In this document: piece by piece, positions 7,128 to 14,802 of the stretch | Position numbering within the stretch: position 1 is the stretch's first letter | Layout of the letters: each line of letters begins with the position of its first letter | From: Gemmatimonadota bacterium | GTDB taxonomy: Bacteria; Gemmatimonadota; Gemmatimonadetes; Gemmatimonadales; Gemmatimonadaceae | Direction of reading: 5' to 3' | Assembly: GCA_031127095.1 (NCBI GenBank) | Contig: JARIEX010000021.1 | Span: 1 to 33,822, forward strand | Length of the DNA stretch: 33,822 bases | Position numbers and translations under genes: made by a program | The notes under the pieces: generated by a model | The model's database searches: none | Told to the model about the DNA's origin: nothing | Seen by the model: the letters and a program-made list of their open reading frames with translations, nothing else

Positions 7128-7180
7128 GAGGACCTCAGGGGGGCGTACCATTTATGGAACGTCCCCCTTTTGAGGTCCTC
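7128..7180 (+). promoter_or_regulatory. hairpin that encloses the ribosome binding site of the next gene
   Basis: GAGGACCTCA (7128-7137) is the exact reverse complement of TGAGGTCCTC (7171-7180), which ends directly at the ATG at 7181. Inside, the G-run 7138-7143 can pair with the C-run 7163-7167, and CCAT (7148-7151) faces ATGG (7154-7157) across TT. The Shine-Dalgarno GAGG (7172-7175, 5 nt before ATG) lies in the right arm. Folding would hide it. The role may be translational control, an operator, or attenuation of readthrough from icd. The pairing is seen; the function is inferred. Confidence 0.55.
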
Positions 7181-10100
7181 ATGCATTTACTTCGCTCTCC
7201 GCTCGCCGCGACCCTGATCGCGACCGCGGGGCTCGTCGCCGCCGGCGCCGCCGGCGCACAGCGAGCACCTGCCAAGCCGGCCGCCTCGGCCGTACCGCCT
7301 GCCGTCACCCCGGCGGCGTACGCCGCGCTCCCCTGGCGCCACATCGGCCCCGAAGGCAATCGCTTCAGCACCGCCGCCGGAATCGCGGGTGACCCGTCCA
7401 CCTACTACGTTGGGGCGGCCTCGGGGGGCATCTACAAGACCACCGACGCCGGTGTGCACTGGGCCTCGATCTTCGACAAGCAGTCCGTGATGTCGATGGG
7501 CGCCATTGCCGTCGCACCAAGCGACCGCAACGTGGTGTGGGCCGGCACCGGTGAAGCCCACATTCGCAGCCACATCTCGATCGGTCAGGGCATTTTCAAG
7601 AGCAGCGACGCCGGCGCGACGTGGGCCCTGATGGGGCTCGAGAAGACGGGGCGCATCGCCCGACTCGTGATCCACCCGACCAACCCCGATGTGGTGCTGG
7701 TGTGCGCGCTGGGGACGGCCTACGGTCCGCAGCAGGAGCGCGGGGTGTTCCGTACCACCGATGGTGGTGGCACATGGACGCGGGTGCTGTTCGTGGACGA
7801 GAACACCGGCTGCAGCGATCTGGCGATGGACCCGTCCAACCCGAGGACGCTCTACGCCGGCATGTGGCAGATCGAGATCCATACGTGGGGACGCACCAGT
7901 GGAGGCCCCGGCAGCGGGTTGTTCAAGTCGACCGACGGCGGCGCCACATGGACGCGCCTCAAGGGCAATGGCCTGCCGGTCAAGCCGGTGGGCAAGGTGG
8001 CGTTGGCGATCGCGCCGTCCGAGCCGAACCGCGTGTTCGCGATGATCGAGACGGGCGACGGTGTGCCATGGAACGGTCAGGACACCGAGAGTGGGCAGCT
8101 ATGGCGCAGTGAGAATGCCGGCGCCACGTGGACGCTGATCAATCGCGATCGCAATGTGATGGGGCGCGCCCACTACTACTCGCGCATGGCCGTCACGCCC
8201 GACAACGCCAACGAGATGTATTTCCTGACCGCCTCGTATGCGCGGTCGATCGATGGCGGCCGGTCACTGACGACCCTCGGTGGTCTTGAGGCGCCGGGCG
8301 GTGATCACCACGATATCTGGATCGATCCGACCAACGCCGACCGTCAGATCGTGGCGCACGATCAGGGGCTCTCGATCACGACGACGCGCGGTCGCACGTG
8401 GTTCAAGCAGCGTCTCGACAACGCGCAGATCTATCACGTCACGGTCGACAACAACATTCCGTACAACGTGCTCGGCAACAAGCAGGACGAGCCCAGCTAC
8501 CGTGGACCGAGCAACAGCCGCGTGCAGGGCGGACGCGGCGCCGGTATCTCGCGCGGCATGTGGCACTCGGTGGGCGGAGGGGAAAGCGGTTGGGCGACGC
8601 CCGATCCGATCGATCCGAACATCATCTGGAGCACGGCCTCCGGCTCGGGGATGGTGGGCGGGATCGTGGTGCGGTTCGAGGAGAATCGTCGGCAGTTCCG
8701 CAACGTCGAGGTGTGGCCGCAGCAGTCCAACGGCGCCGCTGAGCAACTCAAGTACCGGTTCGTCTGGGATGCGCCGCTGCTGATCTCACCGCACGATCAC
8801 AACACGGTCTACACCGGCAGTCAGCACGTGCATCGCACGCGTGACGGCGGGAACAGCTGGCAGGTGATCAGCCCCGACCTCACGCGCAACGATCGCTCGA
8901 AAATGACGAGCTCCGGTGGGCTCACCCCCGACAACATCGGCGTCGAGTATTCCGGCGTGGTGTACGGCATCGCCGAGTCGCCCAAGCAGAAAGGCGTGAT
9001 CTGGGTGGGCACCAACGACGGGCTCGTGCAGCTCTCGCGCGATGACGGTGCCACCTGGACCAATCTCACCGCCAACCTGGCCGGTATTCCGGCGTGGGGA
9101 TCGGTGCGGTCGATCGCCGCCAGCAAGTGGGATGCGGCCACGGCCTATCTCACGATTGATGCGCATCAGGAGAACGATCGCGATCCGTACGTGTATCGCA
9201 CCACGGACTTCGGGAAGACGTGGACCAAGATCGTGGCTGGCATTCCGAAGAGCATGCTCAGCTACGCCAAGGTCATCATCGAAGATCCCACGCGTCGCGG
9301 CATGCTGTACCTCGGCACCGAGAACGCGATCTACCTGAGTTACGACGCCGGCGATCACTGGCTGCCGCTGCAGAACAATCTGCCGCACGCGCCGGTGTCG
9401 GGCATCGTGGTGCAGGAGCACTTCAACGACCTCGTGATCTCGACCTATGGGCGCGGGTTCTGGATCCTCGATGATCTGGCGCCCTTGCAGCAGCTGGATG
9501 CGTCGGTGCTGGAGAAGGGAGCGCACCTCTTTCCGCCCCGTGCGGCATATCGCTACCGCGGCATCACGGCGCCGAGCACGCAGTACGACGACCCCACGGC
9601 CGGCGACGATCCGGAGTACGGGGCGAGCATCAATTACTACCTGAAGGCTTCGGCGAAGGCCGCCCCGACGATCGAAATTCTCGATGGAGCCGGGAAAGTG
9701 GTCCGCACGCTGCGTGGGTCGAACTCGGCGGGTGTGAACCGCCTAGCGTGGGATCTGCGCGACGAGCCCAGCATGGAAGTCCGGCTGCTGACCAGCCCGC
9801 TGTATGCGGAGCACATCGTGGCGGGCCCGCAGGGGCGCACCGCGCCGGGGACGAGTCGGCTGTCGATCCTCATGCCGCCGGGCACGTACGCGGTGCGCCT
9901 CACCGTGGATGGCACCGTGCAGACGCAGCCGCTGGAGGTACGCAAGGATCCGAACAGCGGCGGGACCGACGCGGAGATTGCGGCGCAGGTAAAGGTGCTT
10001 GCCGGCATCAAACAGCAGCTCAACGATGCCGGATCGGCGGTGCAGCGCGTGGAGTCGGTGCGTCTGCAACTGCAGCAGGTGCAGCGCCTCGCGAATGACG

Positions 10101-10447
10101 CCGACGTCGCCCGCGCACTCCGCGCGCTTGATGCGAAGCTCATCGAGGTCGAGATGAAGCTGGTGGATTTGCGGCAGACCGGTCAGGGGCAGGATGGCGT
10201 CCGCTTCGGGTCGATGCTGATCTCGAAGATGGGGTACCTCGCCAACGGCATGTCGAGCTCGGACTTCTCGCCAACGACGCAGCATGTCGAGGTGGACGGG
10301 ATTCTGCGCGAACAGCTCAAGCAGCATCTGGCTTCGATCGACGGCGTGCTGGCGAGCGAGCTGGCGCCGTTGAATGCGCAGTTGGATGCGAAGGGGCTGC
10401 CGAAGGTCGTGGATCGCGCCGGGCCGGCGGCGCGCATCGTACCGTAG
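7181..10447 (+). CDS. secreted Vps10/sortilin-like Asp-box (BNR) repeat protein
   Basis: A very large exported protein (1,088 residues) with a signal peptide of about 27 residues ending AAGAAGAQ. The first two thirds form one or more beta-propellers with many Asp-box motifs of the S.DGG.TW type, including KTTDAGVHW, KSSDAGATW, RTTDGGGTW, KSTDGGATW, RSENAGATW, RTRDGGNSW, LSRDDGATW and RTTDFGKTW. This is the Vps10/sortilin and glycosidase-like propeller family. The last third holds a FlgD/Ig-like strand pattern (VRTLRGSNSAGVNRLAWDL), a second PPGTYAVRLTVDG module and a heptad-rich helix (LNDAGSAVQRVESVRLQLQ). Genome annotations often call such proteins glycosyl hydrolases, but I see no proven catalytic site. 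An in-frame ATG at 7154 adds nine residues before the signal peptide; 7181 has the better Shine-Dalgarno sequence. Confidence 0.85.
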   Translation: MHLLRSPLAATLIATAGLVAAGAAGAQRAPAKPAASAVPPAVTPAAYAALPWRHIGPEGNRFSTAAGIAGDPSTYYVGAASGGIYKTTDAGVHWASIFDKQSVMSMGAIAVAPSDRNVVWAGTGEAHIRSHISIGQGIFKSSDAGATWALMGLEKTGRIARLVIHPTNPDVVLVCALGTAYGPQQERGVFRTTDGGGTWTRVLFVDENTGCSDLAMDPSNPRTLYAGMWQIEIHTWGRTSGGPGSGLFKSTDGGATWTRLKGNGLPVKPVGKVALAIAPSEPNRVFAMIETGDGVPWNGQDTESGQLWRSENAGATWTLINRDRNVMGRAHYYSRMAVTPDNANEMYFLTASYARSIDGGRSLTTLGGLEAPGGDHHDIWIDPTNADRQIVAHDQGLSITTTRGRTWFKQRLDNAQIYHVTVDNNIPYNVLGNKQDEPSYRGPSNSRVQGGRGAGISRGMWHSVGGGESGWATPDPIDPNIIWSTASGSGMVGGIVVRFEENRRQFRNVEVWPQQSNGAAEQLKYRFVWDAPLLISPHDHNTVYTGSQHVHRTRDGGNSWQVISPDLTRNDRSKMTSSGGLTPDNIGVEYSGVVYGIAESPKQKGVIWVGTNDGLVQLSRDDGATWTNLTANLAGIPAWGSVRSIAASKWDAATAYLTIDAHQENDRDPYVYRTTDFGKTWTKIVAGIPKSMLSYAKVIIEDPTRRGMLYLGTENAIYLSYDAGDHWLPLQNNLPHAPVSGIVVQEHFNDLVISTYGRGFWILDDLAPLQQLDASVLEKGAHLFPPRAAYRYRGITAPSTQYDDPTAGDDPEYGASINYYLKASAKAAPTIEILDGAGKVVRTLRGSNSAGVNRLAWDLRDEPSMEVRLLTSPLYAEHIVAGPQGRTAPGTSRLSILMPPGTYAVRLTVDGTVQTQPLEVRKDPNSGGTDAEIAAQVKVLAGIKQQLNDAGSAVQRVESVRLQLQQVQRLANDADVARALRALDAKLIEVEMKLVDLRQTGQGQDGVRFGSMLISKMGYLANGMSSSDFSPTTQHVEVDGILREQLKQHLASIDGVLASELAPLNAQLDAKGLPKVVDRAGPAARIVP

Positions 10448-10463
10448 GTTCGGTCCAGCATAC

Positions 10464-10506
10464 AAACGCGGCGGGTCCGTTCACTCGGACCCGCCGCGTT
10501 TGTTTT
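10464..10506. terminator. strong bidirectional terminator
   Basis: AAACGCGGCGGGTCCG (10464-10479) and its exact complement (10486-10501) form a perfect 16-bp stem with a 6-nt loop. GTTTT follows on the plus strand, and the A-run at the left end gives a short U-run to the minus-strand transcript. It sits between two convergent genes. Confidence 0.85.
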
Positions 10507-10523
10507 GGGAGTGACTTCGCGAA

Positions 10524-12299
10524 CTACTTGGCGAGTCCCTTCACGACGCCACTGAGTGCCTGCACCCGCTTGGCTTCAGGGCTGGCGGCGGCATCGGTGT
10601 CGAGCTGCATGGCGAGCGTGTTCAACGCGGCCGTGCGCGTGGCCCCCTTGGCTTTCTCTGCCGTGGCCAGCTGCGTCAGCACGCCATCCAGCCACGCCTT
10701 GGGCACGGCGCTGTTGCGCGCCAGCTGGTCGGTGTAGGCGCGCGCCACCACGAACGCCGCCGGCCACACGGCCTGCGGCTGCTCCTGCGCGTTGAAGTAG
10801 GCGTACTTCACGAGCTTGGCCGCCTCGAGTTCGTTCACGGACAGGTGCTCGCTGGGGGTGAGCTCCCACACATCGAGTCCGCGTGAGATTTCCGAACCGT
10901 AGATCAGCCCGTTGTACCAGTAGGCCGACCAGTGCCCACCGCCCACGAGTTCCTTGGCGTCCATCGGTCCACGGTCGAAGTAGGCCACTTCGAAGGCGTG
11001 GTTGGGGTCGGTCCAGTCGAACACGTTGATGCCGCCCTGATACCACGACTGTACCATCACCTCACGGCCCGGGATCGGGATGAGCGATCCGTTGTGCGCC
11101 ACGCAGTTCTCCTGGCTGGTTTGCGCCGCGGGCAGTTTGAAGTAGCTCTTGAAGTCGAGCTTGTCGCCGTTGCGCACGAAGATCGCGTCGGCGCCCCATT
11201 CCATCTTGTCGGTGGCACGGCAGCGCGGCGATGAGCCACCGCCCCATTCATCGGAGAAGAGCACCTTGCTGCCGTCGTTGCTGAACGTGGCCGAGTGCCA
11301 CGCTGACATGTTGGTGTCCGCGGCCGCGTAGATGCGCTTCGGGTTCTTGATGTCGCTGATGTCCAGCAGGATGCCGTAGCCGCTGCACGCGCCGCCGGCG
11401 AGTCCGACGGCCGGATAGGTGGTGATGTCGTGGCATTGCGTCGGGCCGCGACCGGCCACCGACGGACGGGCCGGCGCACCGGCGGGACGCTCGCGGCGGT
11501 CGCTCGCCGCGTCGCCGTGCCGCACGGCCTCCCCGAGCCCTTCGAAAATACGCGGCGAACTCACGATCGCGGCGGCCGCCGGATTCTTGACCGGCACCTT
11601 GATCACTTCGATGCGGAAGAGCGCCGAGTTCGGGTCCACGTCGGGCGCGAGCGCCGAGCATCCGGCGAGTTCCTCGCTGGACCGCACGCCGGCCGAGCCG
11701 GACACGTACACGTACACGTTGTCCGGATCTTTCGGATCCGTGACGAGCGTGTTGGTGTGCGAGCCGCGGCAGGTCTGGACGGTGGTGATCGTTTTGGGAT
11801 GTTCGACATCACTGATGTCGATGATGCGGATGCCGCGCGCGCGTTCCTTGCTCACCTCGGCCTCGACGCCCTGCAGACCGCAGTCGATGCGCCCCGCCAC
11901 GGCTTCCGCCGACACGAAGAGCAGGTTGCCATATACGGTGACATCGCTCTGCGAGCCCGGGCACACGAAGGCCGTGCGGAGCTTCGGCTTGCGCGGGTTG
12001 CCGATGTCCCATACCTGCCAGCCGCTGTAGTTGCCTTGGAACACCAGGTTGCCGCTGAAGGCCAGGTCGGAGTTCTTGAGCCGCGCGTCACCGGGCGTGC
12101 TCATGTTGAGGAACGATGCGGACGGTTTGGTGGTGGAGACGAGCTTGACGTTCCACGCGGCCTCGCCGGCGTCGAACCAGCCGGCTTTCAGGCCGACGCG
12201 CGGGTCGGGTTGGGGCTGTGCGGACAGCGTGGTGGCAGCCGTCGCACTGCCGGCGACGAGCAGAGCACCGCTGAGCAGCGATCGGAGTGGCGTTGGCAT
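10524..12299 (-). CDS. exported LVIVD-repeat beta-propeller protein
   Basis: A 591-residue protein with a signal peptide (residues 1 to about 28, TTLSAQ). Repeats of the LVIVD type are visible: GWQVWDIGNPRKPKL, RGIRIIDISDVEHPKTI, GYGILLDISDIKNPKRIY, GGINVFDWTDPNHAFEVAYF and GLDVWELTPSEH. They predict a propeller in the periplasm or on the surface. Cysteine pairs such as AFVCPG/RIDCGL, VQTCRG and CSALA suggest disulfides. The last 80 residues are helical and alanine-rich. No catalytic residues are recognised and the family has no firm function. It is the last gene of a four-gene minus-strand cluster, 47 bp after the DUF305 gene, and ends at a bidirectional terminator. The ATG has a pyrimidine-rich leader without a Shine-Dalgarno sequence. 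Confidence 0.85.
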   Translation of the reverse strand: MPTPLRSLLSGALLVAGSATAATTLSAQPQPDPRVGLKAGWFDAGEAAWNVKLVSTTKPSASFLNMSTPGDARLKNSDLAFSGNLVFQGNYSGWQVWDIGNPRKPKLRTAFVCPGSQSDVTVYGNLLFVSAEAVAGRIDCGLQGVEAEVSKERARGIRIIDISDVEHPKTITTVQTCRGSHTNTLVTDPKDPDNVYVYVSGSAGVRSSEELAGCSALAPDVDPNSALFRIEVIKVPVKNPAAAAIVSSPRIFEGLGEAVRHGDAASDRRERPAGAPARPSVAGRGPTQCHDITTYPAVGLAGGACSGYGILLDISDIKNPKRIYAAADTNMSAWHSATFSNDGSKVLFSDEWGGGSSPRCRATDKMEWGADAIFVRNGDKLDFKSYFKLPAAQTSQENCVAHNGSLIPIPGREVMVQSWYQGGINVFDWTDPNHAFEVAYFDRGPMDAKELVGGGHWSAYWYNGLIYGSEISRGLDVWELTPSEHLSVNELEAAKLVKYAYFNAQEQPQAVWPAAFVVARAYTDQLARNSAVPKAWLDGVLTQLATAEKAKGATRTAALNTLAMQLDTDAAASPEAKRVQALSGVVKGLAK

Positions 12300-12346
12300 C
12301 GGGGAGGGTGGGGGAGAGTGGAGGGGAAGCTGCAGCGGAACGACGG

Positions 12347-13021
12347 CTACGGACGCGGACGGGACTTGAGTAAGAGTTCCATGCGGTCGATTTCGGTGCT
12401 CTGGTCGGCCACGACGTCGGAGACGAACTTGAACACGTCGTCGTCGTTGGCGGCGCCTTTGGCGGCCATCAGCTCGTCCACCATGCTGATGGCGCCGCGA
12501 TGATGCTGAATCATGAAGGTGAGGAAATACCAGTCAAACGCCGGCCCTTTGGCCGCCTGCAGCGTATCCATTTGAGCCGGGGAGAGCATGCCTGGCATCA
12601 TGCCGCCGCCCGCCGTCGTGGCCCCCATCGGGGCCATGTCCATGCCGGCGTGGTGCGCGTGCGCCATGTCGGCCATGTCACCGGTCGGCACGGTCTGCTT
12701 GCGTCGGCTCAGCCATGACTTCATGAACGCGATTTCGTCGGTCTGCGCCACACTGATGCGCCCCGCCAGCACTTTCACCTCGGGGCCGGCGCCGTTGGCC
12801 ACGGCGAAGGACGACATCGTGACGGCCTGCGCATGATGCCCGATCATCCCCTGCATGAAGGCGACATCCGCCGTGGTGTACGGCGGAATGCCGCCGTCCT
12901 GCGCGGCGAGTTGCGCCGGGGTGAGTGGGCGGGTGGCACGGGGGCCGCTGCCCGACGCGCAGGCGCCGAGCAGTAGGAGGACGGCGGCGGTGATTCCGTG
13001 GCGGACAGCGGGTTGATTCAC
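12347..13021 (-). CDS. DUF305 lipoprotein with a His/Met-rich linker
   Basis: A 224-residue protein of the DUF305 family, four-helix proteins with a ferritin-like arrangement that often appear near metal genes. The two hallmark repeats are present: FMQGMIGHHAQAVTMSSFA and FLTFMIQHHRGAISMVDELM. Between them lies a linker unusually rich in His and Met (GDMADMAHAHHAGMDMAPMG, then GGGMMPGM), a composition common in copper-binding segments. A signal peptide ending LLLLGAC marks it as a lipoprotein. The frame is open to 13129, but only the GTG at 13021 puts the lipobox in a proper N-terminal signal, so I chose it; its Shine-Dalgarno sequence is weak. Metal binding is inferred. Confidence 0.88.
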   Translation of the reverse strand: MNQPAVRHGITAAVLLLLGACASGSGPRATRPLTPAQLAAQDGGIPPYTTADVAFMQGMIGHHAQAVTMSSFAVANGAGPEVKVLAGRISVAQTDEIAFMKSWLSRRKQTVPTGDMADMAHAHHAGMDMAPMGATTAGGGMMPGMLSPAQMDTLQAAKGPAFDWYFLTFMIQHHRGAISMVDELMAAKGAANDDDVFKFVSDVVADQSTEIDRMELLLKSRPRP

Positions 13022-13088
13022 AGGCAGCTCGGCGGATCGGGAATCGTGCGGCGCGGGGCGCGCCGCCGCAGGTGGAAGGTGGGGAACG

Positions 13089-13499
13089 TCAGCGTGGCGC
13101 GGCCGCGCACAGATGCCGCATCGCGACATCCGCCAGCGAACCCTTGAACGACGGACCGAAGCCGGGAATTTTCACGACCTTGTGCATCCCCACCTTCGTG
13201 CCCTCAGCATCGAGGTAGTACCAGCTTTCTTTCGTGGCCACGGTCTGCTTCGCGCAGTTGTACATGGCGATCGTGCGCGAGCTGCGCAGCTCACCCGCGG
13301 GATGCTTGAGCGGCGGCTGGAGCGCGACGCGCACGGTGGCCGTCACGAGGCCATCGGCGCGCGACACCGACCGGGGCTCGAGGAACACCGGTGTGCCGAC
13401 CGACGTCTTGCCGATCTCGGTGCGTCGCTGGGCGGCGGCGGCGGGGGCCAGCGTGGCGAGCAGGACGAGCGCGAGTGCGAGCACCGGCGGTGTGGTCAT
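13089..13499 (-). CDS. exported surface-adhesin-E-like protein
   Basis: A 136-residue protein with a signal peptide (hydrophobic core LALALVLLATLAPAAAAQ). The body resembles the surface-adhesin protein E family: a strand for VGTPVFLEPRSVSRADGLVTA, a central YNCAKQTVATKESWYYLDAEG and a C-terminal cysteine (HLCAAAP) that may pair with the central one. Such domains are small beta-rich envelope proteins; an adhesive role is not shown here. The frame extends to 13568, which would overlap the upstream gene by 35 bp and put 23 charged residues before the signal peptide, so I chose the ATG at 13499. AGGG lies about 9 nt upstream. It is the second gene of the cluster. Confidence 0.65.
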   Translation of the reverse strand: MTTPPVLALALVLLATLAPAAAAQRRTEIGKTSVGTPVFLEPRSVSRADGLVTATVRVALQPPLKHPAGELRSSRTIAMYNCAKQTVATKESWYYLDAEGTKVGMHKVVKIPGFGPSFKGSLADVAMRHLCAAAPR

Positions 13500-13533
13500 C
13501 AGGCGGACCCTAAGGGAAGCGGAGCGCGCCGCC

Positions 13534-14757
13534 TCAGCGGCGTCGGCGGGCGGACGAGTCGGGGACAAACGTAAAGGGCAGTTGCATCACCTGCTGGACC
13601 GCCTTGCCTTGCCGGAGGGCCGGCATGAAGCGCTGTTCGCGCACGGCCCGCCGGACCGGCTCAATGAGCGAGCGATGGGACGCGGTGATGGCGTTGAATG
13701 TCTCGATGACCGCTTCGCCGTCGGTGCCCACCACGAACTCGGCGAGAAGATCGCCCGGTACCAGCGCGTCGAACAGGGAATCGGGATAGACCGGCCGCAC
13801 GATTGCCGTGGAGTCCACGCGGGCGGCCACCTCCACATCGGCGGCCGTGAACACTTGCAGCTCCTCGATCAGCTGCGCGATCCGCGCAGCGGGCGTGGGC
13901 TCTCCCGCCTTCCGTTTCTTTTCCCGGAGTTCTCCACGACGCGACCAGAGCAGAATCGTGCCGCAGCTGCTGCTGACGCGCTGATTCCCGAGAAATTCTA
14001 CGGGCACGGCGGCGGGACCGTTGTACACCTCGATCCCCTCGAACGAGTTCGGGTCGACGGAGTCGAGGTCGAACTCGCCGGCGAACAGCGCCTGACCGTC
14101 CAGCCACACCAGTGGAGCGCAGCGGTTGCCGCGGATGCGTACCCGGTTGTCGAAGCCGCGCGTCTCGATGCGGATGCCCGGCACCGTGCGCAGCAGGTCG
14201 GTCATCTGATTCGGCAGACGCCGACTGATATCCGCGGCGGTGAAGAAGCGGCCGCTCCCCGTCTGCATCCGCTTGTAGAAGCCCGCCATCGGCCCGCTCA
14301 TGTCACGCCGGCCAAGGACCTTCACGGCCGCCAGCGACCGCGCAATCGGCGTCATGACGACGGTGGTGTCGACGACCTGATCGGCGCCGATCACCACCAG
14401 CAGCGACTCCGGCCGGTACCCGATGCGGCGCACGCGCAGCCAGAGTCGGCCGGGGGTGATGCGACTGGCCGAGAACTGCCCGCTCTCATCGGACTCGGCG
14501 ACCCCGGCAACCGTGCCGAACCGGATTTGCGCGCCGCCCACGGGGACCCGTTGGTCGGTCACCACCGTCCCCTTCACGATGCCCGTGCCGGCGGCGGCCG
14601 TGGCGACCGGCACCGGCGGGGCAGGCGGTCGTTGCGCCTCGACGGCCACCGGCACAACGACCAGCAGTCCCGCCGCCAGCAGGAAGGCGGCGCACCGCGG
14701 CGCCGGCGCAGGACGCCGCACGGCAAAAAACGCAGGTCGGGACAGTGGTGACAGCAT
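13534..14757 (-). CDS. fusion of carboxypeptidase-regulatory-like, TonB-receptor plug and TonB C-terminal-like domains
   Basis: A 407-residue exported protein; the signal sequence ends near VEAQ (residue 42). Residues about 58-140 form a carboxypeptidase-regulatory-like module (GIVKGTVVTDQRVPVGGAQI to VVMTP). Residues about 165-275 resemble the plug of TonB-dependent receptors: FTAADISRRLPNQMTDLLRT, VPGIRIETRG, RIRGNRCAPLVWLDG and FEGIEVYNGPAAVPVEF. No beta-barrel follows. Instead residues about 322-400 resemble a TonB C-terminal domain (YPDSLFDALVPGDLLAEFVV, then REQRFMPALRQGKAVQQVMQ). So both partners of the usual plug-TonB contact appear in one chain. The ATG at 14757 was preferred over one at 14853 because it starts the signal peptide, with GGGG 6 nt upstream. 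It is the first gene of the minus-strand cluster. Confidence 0.75.
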   Translation of the reverse strand: MLSPLSRPAFFAVRRPAPAPRCAAFLLAAGLLVVVPVAVEAQRPPAPPVPVATAAAGTGIVKGTVVTDQRVPVGGAQIRFGTVAGVAESDESGQFSASRITPGRLWLRVRRIGYRPESLLVVIGADQVVDTTVVMTPIARSLAAVKVLGRRDMSGPMAGFYKRMQTGSGRFFTAADISRRLPNQMTDLLRTVPGIRIETRGFDNRVRIRGNRCAPLVWLDGQALFAGEFDLDSVDPNSFEGIEVYNGPAAVPVEFLGNQRVSSSCGTILLWSRRGELREKKRKAGEPTPAARIAQLIEELQVFTAADVEVAARVDSTAIVRPVYPDSLFDALVPGDLLAEFVVGTDGEAVIETFNAITASHRSLIEPVRRAVREQRFMPALRQGKAVQQVMQLPFTFVPDSSARRRR

Positions 14758-14802
14758 GGGAGACCCCGCAGTGGGCTTGTGTGGTCCGTCCGTGAGGGTA
14801 GC

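Noticed and set aside
7154-7180. The ATG at 7154 as start of the Asp-box protein
   Set aside because: It adds an acidic MERPPFEVL before the signal peptide and has no Shine-Dalgarno sequence; 7181 has one at the right distance. It cannot be fully excluded.
11430-12503. A 357-residue plus-strand open frame opposite the LVIVD gene
   Set aside because: It overlaps two minus-strand genes with clear signal peptides and family motifs, and has no family resemblance of its own.
13234-14751. A 505-residue plus-strand open frame opposite the plug-TonB gene
   Set aside because: The minus-strand frame has recognisable domains and a signal peptide; this one has only composition-driven Arg/His/Gly-rich sequence.
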